Shown here in pieces: positions 1 through 9,925 of a DNA stretch of 26,913 nt. Every line of letters begins with the position of its first letter. Position 1 is the stretch's first letter. Position numbers and translations under genes: made by a program. This DNA comes from Zygnema cylindricum (lineage: Eukaryota > Streptophyta > Zygnematophyceae > Zygnematales > Zygnemataceae): NCBI GenBank assembly GCA_037447655.1, contig JBBHKE010000482.1:1-26913 (forward strand). Reading direction: 5' to 3'. Under the pieces are notes generated by a model, which was not told where the DNA came from, did no database searches, and saw nothing but the letters and a program-made list of their open reading frames with translations.

Positions 1-950
1 TGTTTTCTGTTTTTTTCGCCACGGCAGCAAAAAATAAGTTTGAAATCCGTTTTTTCCTTGACGTGTATTAATTCTCGTGGTTTTTACAGGGGGCACTGAA
101 TAGGGTAGCGAGAGAGGGAGGGGAAGGGAGAGGGAGAGGGGGAGTTCAGAGTCAGCAAAGTATGGGAAAATCTCCCGTAGTTATTAAACTCATGCGAATT
201 TGTAGGAATAGATGAAACAAACAACTTGCATTTAGTATGAAAAATTATGTTAAAAATAAGGTTTTTTTGGTGCAAAAAAGAATCCATGTAGGATAAGTTT
301 GATGTTGACTCAAAGAACCGTAAATGACATCATTCAACATGGTTCCAATGGCCAAATTGTAATAATGGGTTTAATTTCTGGTGTAAAGATGTTATTGGGT
401 ATAATATTTTTTTGTTTTATTTTTTCTTGAATCTGAGGCTCATTTTTTCAATCTAACCGCTTCAAGTTAGTGGAATAGAGCTTTTAGACCAGGTCATGGG
501 CGCTTTTACTTTGTAACGTTTATGGTATTCAGTATTTTTTTATTAATCCACCGTGAATTGCAAGAGTCAGGGAATAATTAATATGAGGATTCTCTTAGTT
601 CAGTACTATTTGCATTCCAAATGGTATGGACAATTCTGAAGTGCCAGACGTATTAGCATTAAGTAAAAAACAATTAGTACCGATGATGCTATTTTGCGTT
701 CAGAGGGCAGAGAAAATTTGGATAAATAAGAGTATCACTACATGCAGTAGTGTAACTTCTGCTGATTCACATTTGCTTATGCATGGATGTGTGGGATATT
801 GATGTTGATGTAAACCAAGTAACCAGTGTTCAAAAAAATAATGCATATTCAGTCGAGTTTGGAGAGACTCGCAGAGTGGCACATATTGTTTAATTAGTTT
901 TAGGAAAGTTATAAGCAATGTATCCTTTCTATGAGTACTAAAACATATTA
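1..950. other. Intergenic DNA, no gene seen
   Basis: I find no convincing coding region here. The longest open frames are 60-70 codons, lie in AT-rich DNA and resemble no family I know. The only local structure is a purine-rich G/A tract at about 107-147, listed separately. Confidence 0.6.
107..147. repeat. Purine-rich (GA/GGA) low-complexity tract
   Basis: About 40 bases are almost entirely G and A, made of irregular GAGAGG and GGGA units. Such tracts are common as microsatellites or in promoters and 5' UTRs. There is no adjacent gene to tie it to. Confidence 0.75.
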
Positions 951-1440
951 GATAATAACTGTACTAACACTAATTATATAGACTAATAGCTACAAAAATA
1001 GTAACTATACAATGTACAAATACTAATTGCACGAGCTACATGTGCTGATAGTAATAATATGGCAAACGGATTGTACAGATTAATTTTACAGACTAATAAC
1101 TGTCCTAATAACTGTGCTAACACTAATTATACATACTAAAAAGTGTACTGATACGAATTGTACAAACTAATAAATGTACTATTACTAAAATACAGATTAT
1201 TAATTTTACAGACAAATAGCTGTACTAATACTAATTATACATTACTCAAAACTGGACTGCTATCAATTATACATTACTAATAACCGTACTAACACTAATT
1301 AGACAGACTATTAACTAAACTAACACTAATGATTTATACGAATAACTTTACTAGCAATAATTATAAAGACTGTAACTGTACTAATACTGATTATTTATAC
1401 TATAACTGTACTTACCCTAATTACACAGAGTAATGTGTAC
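950..1440. repeat. Decayed tandem repeat, unit about 30 bp
   Basis: The phrase ACTAATAACTGTACTAACAC followed by TAATTATAC recurs with many substitutions and small indels (for example near 952, 1088, 1200, 1270 and 1370). The spacing is about 30 bp or a multiple of it. No reading frame is kept. It runs directly into the better preserved 20-22-bp minisatellite, and both share an AACTGTAC core, so they may be one array of different ages. Confidence 0.65.
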
Positions 1441-1444
1441 AAAA

Positions 1445-2098
1445 ATAGTGTAGCATCAAGACTAGACAAAAAATGTACAACTCGGACTAAAATTGTACAA
1501 CTCGGACTAAAATTGTACAACTGTCGACTTAAAACTGTACAACTTCGACAAAAAAATGTGCAACTGGGACTAAAAAATGTACTTGGACTAAAAAACGTAC
1601 AACTTTAAAAAATGTACAACTTGGCCTAAAATATGTACAACTTGGCCTAAAATATGTACAATCTGCACTAAAATATGTACAACTTCGACAAAAACTGTAC
1701 AATTTCGACAAAAACTGTACAACTTCGACAAAAACTGTACAACTTCGACAAGACACTGTACAATTTCGACAAGACACTGTACAACTGGGACCAAAACACT
1801 GTGCAACTTGGACCAAAACACTGTACAACTTGGACCAAAACACTGTACAACTTGGACCAAAACACTGTACAACTTGGACCAAACTCTGTTTAACTTGGAC
1901 CAAACTCTGTTTAACTTGGACCAAACTCTGTTTAACTTGGACTAAACTCTGTTTAACTTGGACTAAACTCTGTTTAACTTGGACTAAACTCTTTTTAACT
2001 TGGACTAAACTCTTTTTAACTTGGACTAAACTCTTTTTAACTTGGACTAAACTCTTTTTAACTTGGACTAAACTCTTTTTAACTTGGACTAAACTCTT
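1445..2098. repeat. Minisatellite, 20-22-bp unit, ordered variants
   Basis: Roughly thirty head-to-tail units. They change stepwise from left to right: ACAACTCGGACTAAAATTGT near 1480-1520, then ACAACTTCGACAAAAACTGT (20 bp), then units with AAGACACTGT (21 bp), then ACAACTTGGACCAAAACACT with TG added (22 bp), then TGTTTAACTTGGACCAAACT units (21 bp), and finally five TTTTTAACTTGGACTAAACT units (21 bp). Because 21 is a multiple of 3, long open frames exist on both strands, including an SLVQVKK heptad. These are by-products of the repeat, not genes. Confidence 0.93.
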
Positions 2099-2444
2099 TA
2101 GCCACGAAGGTGGAAGGATGGTAAAAGTAGTGTTTTCTATCGGGAAATAAATCATCGCGATAAAATAGATATCGATAGTTATCGGCTATCGGACGGTGAG
2201 GGGTTCGGATATATCACTCTAAGACCAACAAATTATTTATCGGCGATAAGTAGAAAAAAAATAGAATACGCTATATAATAATATTTTGCAATATATTGTA
2301 TTACATTTTTGATTGTATATGGCGTGACATGCCACGTATGACAACCTGTTCCGTACTTTATGTAATGCGAGTTTATTATAAACAACTATCCTTATAGTTG
2401 TACAAAAAACCATACAGTTATTGCCGATAGTTATCGGTACCGAT

Positions 2445-2491
2445 GTTATCGCGATAAAAAACGGATGCCGTCGGTTTTTTATCGCGGTAAC
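2445..2491. repeat. 18-bp inverted repeat (hairpin)
   Basis: The arm at 2445-2462 (GTTATCGCGATAAAAAAC) is matched by its reverse complement at 2474-2491 with one mismatch, around an 11-base loop. It is the strongest hairpin in the ATCG-rich region. It has no U-run in the position of a terminator and no gene beside it. Confidence 0.8.
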
Positions 2492-3030
2492 ACGGATGTA
2501 AATATATCGTGACAATTTATCGATTATCGGTAAGCAAAAAAAAAGGGACATATCGGTTATCGGCGAAACCCTACCGATACACAGCATTTGTAAAAACAAC
2601 GTGGCGAAAGAGCGTTACAAAATATATTTGGACGAGGATTTTTGGTTGGATTTTGATGGACTCACGTCCACCTTGTCTCAAGACAGATGGTTTATACGAC
2701 GTTTAAAAATCTTGATGGTTATCCATCGTAACACGTGTAGCGATTCTACACGTTTCGTAATTGAGTATCCACCTCCCCAGGGTGGGTAACTAAATGGAGA
2801 AGCGGATGGAGCGATTGTTTCGAAGACGAATATCCAAGCTTAGTCCAATGGTTAATGTTAACTCCTAGACCTTTAGAGAATCTTGGTGTGATGTTCTGTA
2901 ATGTTGTTTTGCAGGGAAAAAACAAAAACAACAGTATTATATGGCACAAAAAAATACTTATTTGTTGTAAATGACCTCACTTTTTGTATGGAGCTTCACC
3001 ATTGAATGTCCGTAAAAGTCACAAGAAAAT

Positions 3031-3291
3031 ATGACGTTTACAATGTCTAGTATTATTTTTGGAGAAGTTTCTTGTCGCGATAACTTTGATATTCATTTAT
3101 CATTCAACAAACAACGAGAGGGCCCGATATATGCCCCAGAGACAAACAAAAATTATCGCGATATGTTTGACTTTTTGATGGAAGGGGTGGATCCGTATAG
3201 ATACAAAAGTGGAAAGTACGGAGGAATCGCCTTGTTGGAGGGGGCTTTTGGATTCATTTCGATAGACCGACGCACGATGGTATTGCAATAG
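3031..3291 (+). CDS. Unrecognised 86-codon open frame between palindromic blocks
   Basis: An ATG-started frame of 86 codons. The amino-acid mix is not that of simple-repeat DNA (residues such as YAPETNKNYRDMFDFLMEGVD are well mixed). I recognise no domain. There is no obvious promoter and no intron signal that joins it to the nearby 2601-2789 frame. It could be a relic of a transposon protein or chance. An 86-codon frame in this base composition is not strong evidence by itself. Confidence 0.15.
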   Translation: MTFTMSSIIFGEVSCRDNFDIHLSFNKQREGPIYAPETNKNYRDMFDFLMEGVDPYRYKSGKYGGIALLEGAFGFISIDRRTMVLQ

Positions 3292-3450
3292 TTAGTGTTG
3301 GGTATCGAGGACCATTTACCGATATTCGATATGTATCGAATTTCACGTACCCGATAATCGATATATCGCTTCGATATATCGAAAAGTTTAATATCGCGAT
3401 ATATCGCCAATATATCGCCGATATCGTATCGTCAATATATCGAGATTTAA

Positions 3451-4042
3451 AAAAAAAAAAGAAAATTGGAAATTTTCAGAGGTCTCCAAAGTCACGTGCC
3501 TTCGGACAAGGTGACCGTAAAATCTTTGCCAAAAAGAAATACGGTTTTTTCCTGAAAGTCAGCAGAGTGAAGGAGATCTTTGAGGTACATTGACGCGGTA
3601 CACTTGTGAAGTACACGTACGTAATACGCAAGTACGGATTTCCATACGAAAATGGTCGGTTTCTAAATCTTTGACGATTTTAGAGATTTGATCGTCAACT
3701 TACGTGTAACTACTCAAATCAGAACACTTATGTAAAAACTAATTTACGGACGATATGCGATGTAACAGAGGCCTCTGTAATATAGAAATTTTGATGTCCG
3801 TACTATTACGGAGACCTCTTGATGTAACCATACCCCTCTTGATGTAACCATACCCTAAATAAGTAATTATTTGAAGGACCCTAAATAAGTAATTATTTGA
3901 AGAGAATTGCTAATCGCAGAGACGATTTTTGCTGCGCGCAAGAAGTTGTCATAAATTGTACACTTGCAGTACAGTTTCGAACAAGCTACGTACCTTTGAT
4001 TTTAGATTTGACGGTCAATCCATCGAACAACTTTGACTGGCG
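3451..4042. other. Intergenic DNA with no recognisable gene
   Basis: No coding sequence supported. It contains two short perfect tandem duplications (3815-3903, listed separately). It also has GCTGCGCGCAAG at about 3931, which recurs near 4171 inside the foldback structure to the right and hints that this DNA and that element share history. Confidence 0.5.
3815..3903. repeat. Two adjacent short tandem duplications (20 bp x2, 26 bp x2)
   Basis: CCTCTTGATGTAACCATACC occurs at 3815-3834 and again at 3835-3854. It is followed at once by a 26-bp unit, beginning ACCCTAAATAAGTAATTATT, at 3852-3877 and 3878-3903 with at most one difference. Two independent slippage-type duplications side by side suggest an unstable site. 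Confidence 0.85.
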
Positions 4043-4598
4043 AAATACTGTAACGGCGGTTAAAAAAATGTCGCGCTTGCGTACGTCGACCGTCATAAAA
4101 AATAAACAATTCACACGGCCGGCGCAGGTTTACTATAACAAAACTGCGGTAGACACATAGAAATAAAATGGCTGCGCGCAAGTAGTTCACACACATTTGA
4201 CTTGGTCGCAAAAATGAAATCTACTCGCGAACCGGGACGCTTAACCCGTTAAGTACGTTCTATAGAGGTGTTGATTCGTAAATAGTGTGGCTTAATTTGG
4301 TCGCGAGTGACGACGCGTCATTTTAGTTTCATCGATATTTAAAAACGGGTACATTTTTTTATTTTGTACTAAGTTTATTTCGTTTCGTGCGAGTTCATAC
4401 ATGTTGTACGTCGTCTTTTAATTTGTGTCATCGTCTAAGTCAAATGTCAGTGTGAACTACCTGCTCGCATCCATTTTATTTATATGTGGCTGCCGCAGTT
4501 TTGTTACAGTAAACCAACGTTGGCCGTGTGAATTTTTTTTTTTTATGATGGTCGACGTTAGCAAGCGCGACAAATTTTTAACCGCCGTTACAATATTT
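4043..4598. mobile_element. Foldback/MITE-like element with ~165-bp inverted arms
   Basis: The left arm (about 4043-4206) and the reverse complement of the right arm (about 4434-4598) align over their whole length at roughly 80-85% identity by eye. Shared stretches include GCAAGCGCGACA, AACCGCCGTTACA, CGCAGTTTTGTTA and CAAATGT. A 227-bp unpaired centre separates them. The two open frames that appear in the arms look similar only because the DNA is an inverted repeat. The right end sits exactly where copia gag homology stops (4597/4598). I see no target-site duplication, so insertion into that gag followed by loss of the far side, or a rearrangement junction, are both possible. Confidence 0.75.
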
Positions 4599-4656
4599 GT
4601 TGTTCCACGACCACTGGAGCAGGTGGAACATCAGCAGAAGCAGTGGAAGTAGACAT
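4597..4656 (-). pseudogene. Truncated copia gag start (unit 1)
   Basis: Starting at the ATG at 4656, the minus strand reads about twenty codons (MSTSTASADVPPAPVVVEQ) that match the gag N-termini at 9885 and 14906. Homology stops abruptly at about 4597, where the inverted-repeat element begins. This stub shows that LTR A was once the 5' LTR of a further internal region, which is the key evidence for a tandem array. Confidence 0.85.
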
Positions 4657-4698
4657 AATCTCACTCACAGAAGCTTATCAAGAATCTTATCAAATAGC

Positions 4699-5576
4699 TG
4701 TTTTCTACAGCTCACAAATTCTGACACAATGAAACAAACTGCTTCACACTATACCACAGTATAGAATATCACAAAGACTGACAACTCCCAAAGTTTCAGC
4801 TTAATTGATCCAACATACACCAAGATATACAACTCTGAAGTCTCCCAAAAACAGTCTGCAGATTACACAGTCTGGAAGTGTGGATACATAAAATGTTCTA
4901 CGTCCTAAGTCTTATACTCTTCACTCTGTTGTCCTACCACATAGTGTTGTACTGCCGATACAAGTGTTCCTAAAAGATACGTCCAAAAGAACTAAATTGC
5001 CACTAAAATCCAAGTGCTCCTAATCACGCTAAAACTAATCTATCACAGTACAATCAATATTATTAAGAATCCTATAAAAGTGATTTGTTCAAATACTTGT
5101 CACCTTGCTTAGTGACAACTGTCTAGGTACGTCCATCCGGCTGTTGCATAACATCTGTTAGCGAGTCACTTCATTATTCTCGTCCGTTGACTTGATTCAA
5201 ATCAACCGTAGCAGCGCAGTCAAATTCCTGATCACATTCAAATATTTGCAGCTTCGTAGCAGCTGCGCTGTCCCATACCAAAAACCGCCGCAGATCCGTT
5301 TGTCCTGTTGAGTAGCAAATGCGTTGTCTTATACAAAATTATCCACAGTTGCGTTTGTCCCGTTGCGTCGCGCGTTGCGTTCGTCCGTACAGACTATATC
5401 AAAAATAACCGCAGTTGCTCTTGTTCCATCTGCGTCGCAGCTGCGTTTTTCCAATGCTGGTGTCGGTACCATTTAAAAACCTGCACTGTGCTTTAAGTGA
5501 CGACGCGTGTCCCTATTGATCTATTTTTCAGCCGTCTTATAAATTAGCTGAGACTTAAAGCTTTCCAAAAACAACA
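4699..5576 (-). repeat. Copia LTR A
   Basis: This is homologous along its length to LTRs B and C (shared phrases such as CAACTCCCAAAGTTT, CCTAAGTCTTATAC, TTGACTTGATTCA and GAGACTTAAAGCTTTCC). The minus-strand start is TGTTGTTTTTGG at 5576, directly after a purine tract. The other end, near 4699, is placed at a conserved TGTTTT (AAAACA on the minus strand) and is less certain. At about 880 bp it is longer and visibly more diverged than B and C. Confidence 0.75.
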
Positions 5577-5588
5577 CTCCTCTGAACC
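5577..5588 (-). other. Polypurine tract of copia unit 2
   Basis: On the minus strand, CAGAGGAG immediately precedes the LTR start TGTTG. It sits where the plus-strand primer site of an LTR retrotransposon belongs, after the end of RNase H. It matches the AGGGGAG at the same place in unit 3 (10571-10580). Confidence 0.65.
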
Positions 5589-5773
5589 TTTTGACTCAGT
5601 ATGCCAGCGCAGCAACGTTGTCGAACTAGCGCAGCATCGCAGCATAGCAACGTAGTAGTTTAGCAAGTCACCTAATCCCACTACATCCCCGTTATTGGAC
5701 TAGCGCAACATGGCAGTATAGCAGTGCAGCAACTCAACTATTCACTAAATCCTACTGCATCCCTACAATACTT

Positions 5774-7422
5774 CTACTTGGGAGCTTGAAGAGCTTTAGT
5801 GAGCATATCTGCAATCATTTTTGCATTTGGCAAATAACATAATATAATCACTCTAGAGAACACTTTTTCTCTTACAAAGTGTAATCCTACATCCATGTGC
5901 TTGCTTTTGAAGTGGTGACTTGGGTTAGAAGCAATGGCAATGGCAGCCTGGTTATCACACCAGATCACCTGTGGACCAACCTGCATGTATCCTAATTCTT
6001 GCAACATGGATTTCACCCATATGAGTTCTTTGAGGGACGAGCTTGCTGCCATATATTTTGACTCCATTGTCGAATGTGCTGTAACCTTTTAAAGTTTGCT
6101 GCTCCAGCTGCAAGTCCCGTTCCCAATTTGCAAAACGAATCCCGTGGTGGACTTCCGGCTTGGCATGTCGCCATAGCTTGCATCACTCCAGGTTTGCAGT
6201 TTTACTTCTCCTCCGTCTAGTGTGAGTTTGAGGTCTTTAGTTCCTGCCAGATATCTTAAGACTCTCCTTGCTGCATCAAAATCAGATTTTCTTGGATTCT
6301 CTAGACTTCTTCTCAGTACCCCAACTGCTGCAGCAATGTCAGGGCGCGTACCGTTCATGAAATATATTAAGTTTCCCACTATCTGTCTATAAGGTATTAG
6401 TGTCATAGGATCATTCTCCCCTGACTCTAAATACTCGCTAACAATGACACCTATTTCTGTCTGTTCTCCCTCTTACTTCTGCCGAAACTCCATTGGAGTT
6501 AGACATCCTTTTGCCCCCTGCATTCCATACTCATCTAACATGTTTCCAATAGCCTCTTTTTGAGTTAATTTTATTACTTTCTTATTTCTCTCCCTCTCTA
6601 CCTGGATTCCCAGAATATACTTTGCCTCACCGAGGTCTTTCATCTCGAACCGTGAGTTTAGAGCAATTTTGATTTTGTTAATTTCAGCCATTGATTTGCT
6701 AATTAATAGTAAATCATCTACATACACCGCTATATACACTATCCCATTTTCACTCTTTAGAACGTAGACAGAGTGATCAGAACTTATCCTTTGAAATCCT
6801 AGACTGGTCAAGAATTCATCAAACTTGAAATTCCATTGCTTACGAGCCTGTTTTAGGCCGTACAAAGATTTTAGCAACTGTCATATAAGTGCTATTTTCT
6901 TGGTTCTGCATACTTTTCAGGATGCTGCATGTAAATGGTCTCTTCTAGTTCTCCATGCAAAAAGGCCGTCTTTACATCCATCTGATGAATTTCCATATCT
7001 TCTATAGTAGCTAGGGACAGCAAAATCCTAACTGTCGGAAATCTTACAACTAGAGAAAATGTTTCTTCAAAATCGATTCCTTCCTTTTGATTATACCCCT
7101 TTGCCACAAGTCTAGCATTATTGCGTTCAATGGTGTTATTGGGATTTAACTTCACCTTGAATACCCATTTGCTGCCGATCGCTTTTTCGTTCTGGAGGAA
7201 GGTCCACAAGCTCCCATGTTTGAGCCTCCATGATGGACTTCATTTTGCGTTTGCTGCCTCGATCTAGTGATTTCGCTCTGATGATGAGAAGTCCTCTTGG
7301 ATGGTCAAGGGCTCCCCTGAGGTTGCCGAGTAGGCAAAGTGAGAGCTTGCTTGCAGGCGGTTGCTGGATCTTCTTCCCCCCGGAAATTCTGAGGCTGAGA
7401 TCGTTGGATGTTGCGCATTGCG
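5774..7422 (-). pseudogene. Copia unit 2 reverse transcriptase-RNase H, broken
   Basis: This is the 3' part of pol. In order on the minus strand: the RT N-terminal region (GSKWVFKVKLNP, RLVAKGYNQKEGIDFEE, MDVKTAFLHGELEE), the YGLKQA(R) segment, the catalytic box YVDDLLLIS near 6700-6740, LGEAKYILGIQVER, the connection segment, then RNase H with SDASYGD, the ME of STMESKYMA and CDNQAAIA. The end, ADMLTKALQAPK, is typical of copia. The YVDD and RNase H acidic residues are present, but a frameshift near 7180, another near 6880-6890 and stops near 6475 and 6089 break the frame. It is not functional as it stands. Confidence 0.9.
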
Positions 7423-8639
7423 CTAATTGCGCTGATTGCAATCTGTGTGTATTGAACGTTGTTGTTCCGGTTGGAGCTGAACTTGTTGAGGAACTTGCAG
7501 AGAGGCGGACTCCGGAGTCACTACCGGAGAATTTTGCATCCGCGGGACAATTTCTTGCATGCAATCTAAAATGACATATTCATGTACTTTTTGCTGCTTC
7601 TGTTGCGATGTCATTTGAAATAAATCTATGGAGTCAAGCTCATCCTTTACAATAATTTTCCGTGCTACATCTATTTTCTGCCTCTCAAACACAAAGACTC
7701 TATAACCTTTTGAGTGATCATCATATCCTAACAGAATACCCGGTAAACCCTTTGTTCCATTTTCCATCTATGTGTAGACGTATCCAAGATAAAGCATTGA
7801 CTACCAAAGACCTTGAAATGGCTAACATCTGGTTTGCTACCTGTCCAGATCTCGTAAGGAGTAGTTTCTACCGATCTTGATCCTATCCTATTCTTAATAT
7901 AAACTGCACAATTTAGAGCCTCAGCCTAGAATTTCGGATCCACATTTTTATCTGCGAGCATCGACCTAGAGCTCTCCGTGAGAGTCCTATTTAATCTCTT
8001 CGACACCCCATTTTGTTCCAGTGAATATGGAATAGTCAACAGATGAATTATACCTTCCTCGAGTAAAAAGGTTTTAAATTCTTTTGATGTATATTCACCA
8101 CCATTGTCGGATCTGAGCTGCAAAATAGGTAAATTATGAAGCTTTTCAACCCATGCTTTATAGTGTTTGAAGTGACCAATCACTTCACTCTTTTCCTTCA
8201 TGAAGTAAACTTTTGTAAACCTGGAGAAATCATCTGTGAATGTGACCATATATTTCATCCCCCCGACAGATGGAACCTTCGCAGGACCAAAAACATCCGA
8301 ATGAATTTGTTGTAAAAGTCTTGTTGACCGTTGCTCAAACTCTTTAGGAAATGGCAGTCTGTGGATTTTGCCTAAAGCGCAGCCATCACATGTTTTGACC
8401 GGCTGATCTGTGATTGCTACACCCTCTAGTTTTACAGCGAGTACCATTTTTCTCAAACTATCATAGTTAACATGGCCTAATCTTTTATGCCAAAACTCAT
8501 CTGAGTGCAAAACACCGGAGTACAAAACATTATTCTCTTTGGTATTAGCCATATCCATGCGGTACATCTTGCTATTATCTCTAGTACCTGTAGCCGCAAC
8601 TTTTCCATTTTTGCTAACAACCTGCCGACCATTTTTCAA
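7423..8639 (-). pseudogene. Copia unit 2 integrase, broken
   Basis: The GAG-pre-integrase zinc-binding segment shows H..RLGHVNYDSLRKM and CDGCALGK. The rve core has the first Asp in IHSDVFGP and the second in RSDNGGEYTS. The third catalytic residue, expected as Glu 35 residues further on in the GVxERxNRTL motif, reads Lys (GVSKRLNRTL). The frame stops near 7926 and resumes for the integrase C-terminal region (LPGILLGYDDHSKGYRVF) to about 7423. Integration would fail from the active-site change alone. Confidence 0.88.
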
Positions 8640-9059
8640 ATTAATCTCAAGCCTTTACTCTCTCCCAAAGACGTAGAAAACATATTTTTCTTAAAGTCTG
8701 GCACAAATAAGACGTTGTGAAGAGTCCTTTCAATTACCTTTCCTTCTACATTAACTAGCAAGGACACATCACCCACAACACAACAGTCATTCCACAAGCA
8801 TAATAAATATATTTCTCCGGCGTTGTTTTCAAATTGTTGAAAATTGCCTTGTTCCAACACATGTGGGCTGACGCTCGCGTATCCATTATCCATCCAGGGT
8901 CCTTTGCGCCCTCCATTGCTGCCGCCATAGGGAATAGAGCCGTATCGTCCTCCGCAGAAAACGTCAAAGTCTCGTCTTGGAGAGAAGAAGAAGCCAAAAA
9001 TAATGCATTTCCATGAGGTGTAGGCCCTGTGAAGCTTTTGTGAAACTGGCTTTGTTGCC
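8640..9059 (-). pseudogene. Copia unit 2 protease region, broken
   Basis: The aspartic protease segment reads PGWIMDTRASAHMCWNK. The family signature is D(S/T)GA, and here the glycine is Arg (codon CGA). A small deletion near 8770-8790, compared with unit 3, throws the reading frame off before the integrase. The same Gly-to-Arg change occurs in unit 3 with a different codon (see findings). Confidence 0.8.
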
Positions 9060-9885
9060 ATCCCAGCCTGTATAAACCTGTATCATTAGCGTTTTTAAGC
9101 TTAGGACAGAATTTGTTTCCATGACCTCTCTCACTACAATAAAAGCATGCATTGTTGGATTGTCTAATTCCACCTTGGTTTAACTGTCTGAACTGATTAA
9201 ACTGATTCTTTTGCTGATTAAACTGTCATTTTCTCTCAAAGTCTGAATGAAAAGCTTCTATTTGCTCAACATTGAGAATATTAGAGGTAGCTTCCTCTTC
9301 TAGTAAAATATTGATAGCTAACTGTAAAGTCCAGCTAGCCTTATCTTTCTGTTTGAGCATATCAGATGCTCCTTTCATACTACGAGGGAGACCCCTCATG
9401 AGTAATGCTGCTTGTTGAAACTGAGGAAACATCCCACTTGCACAAGCATGTGCATGTACAAGGATGCGAAATTTGTTAGAATATTCAGCCATTGTACCGC
9501 CAGTGTACTTATAGTCCCAAATTTTTCCAGCCAATAGGAGCTCTTCCTAGACATTAGACTTTTCATAATCATTTTTAAGAGATTTCCAGATATCAATTGC
9601 TTTTTTCATTTTAATCCGAGACATAACTAAGTCCTCAGATATACAAAATTTCAAAATAGAACGAGCCTGCGTATTTTTCTTAGACCATGATGGATCAGAT
9701 TCATCCAGCGAACCATCCAATATATCTAAAAGACTAACATTCTCAAAATGTGTCTCCACCATACCCGCTTAGTAAACATACTTTTCCTCGGAAAAAATAG
9801 GAATTCTTGATGACAGGCCCATAACCTGTTGTTCTACAACCAAAGGTGCAGGTGGAGGAGCAGCAGTAGTAGTAGAAGTAGACAT
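9060..9885 (-). pseudogene. Copia unit 2 gag, broken
   Basis: This begins at the ATG at 9883-9885 with the MSTST start shared by all three units, followed by the UBN2/DUF4219-type gag core (MVETHFENVSLLDILDGSL, MAEYSNKFRILV). A CCHC zinc knuckle follows, CFYCSERGHGNKFC, near 9111-9152. Stops interrupt it: TAG replacing a Trp near 9768, TAG near 9546 (also present in unit 3) and TGA near 9237. Gag packages element RNA into virus-like particles, and this copy cannot make a full product without readthrough. Confidence 0.88.
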
Positions 9886-9925
9886 GATACTCTGTCAGAA
9901 GCTATCAAGAATCCTACCAAACTGC

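Larger units (their letters stand above)
2150..3450. repeat. ATCG/CGAT-rich palindromic region, possible decayed DNA transposon
   Basis: Two blocks, about 2150-2570 and 3290-3450, are packed with ATCGCGAT, CGATATATCG and TATCGGC motifs, giving many short self-complementary sequences. An example is the perfect 12-bp palindrome ATCGGTACCGAT at 2433-2444. Between the blocks lie open frames of 62 codons (2601-2789, plus) and 86 codons (3031-3291, plus) in different phases, which I do not recognise. Palindrome-rich flanks around short broken frames would fit a dead DNA transposon. I see no clear terminal repeats or target-site duplication, so the class is unknown. Confidence 0.45.

Noticed and set aside
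1445-2098. CRISPR-like regular short repeats
   Set aside because: Units are contiguous with no unique spacers, and the host is a plant. It is a minisatellite.
1529-2155. 208-codon minus-strand frame with repeated SLVQVKK heptads
   Set aside because: It is the translation of 21-bp repeat units. Frames are open on both strands and in several phases across the same DNA, so no protein is implied.
4002-4652. Two open frames on opposite strands with similar proteins (4002-4211 minus, 4425-4652 plus)
   Set aside because: The similarity comes from the inverted-repeat DNA. The right-hand frame also runs into the complement of copia gag, and there is no domain or start context to support a gene.
7230-7574. 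114-codon plus-strand frame
   Set aside because: It is antisense to the copia linker and integrase C-terminal region and has no independent support.
9886-9925. tRNA primer-binding site next to the copia LTR
   Set aside because: The minus strand reads TTTGGTAGGATTCTTGATAG here, which does not match the usual initiator-Met primer site TGGTATCAGAGC, and the other units differ at the same place.
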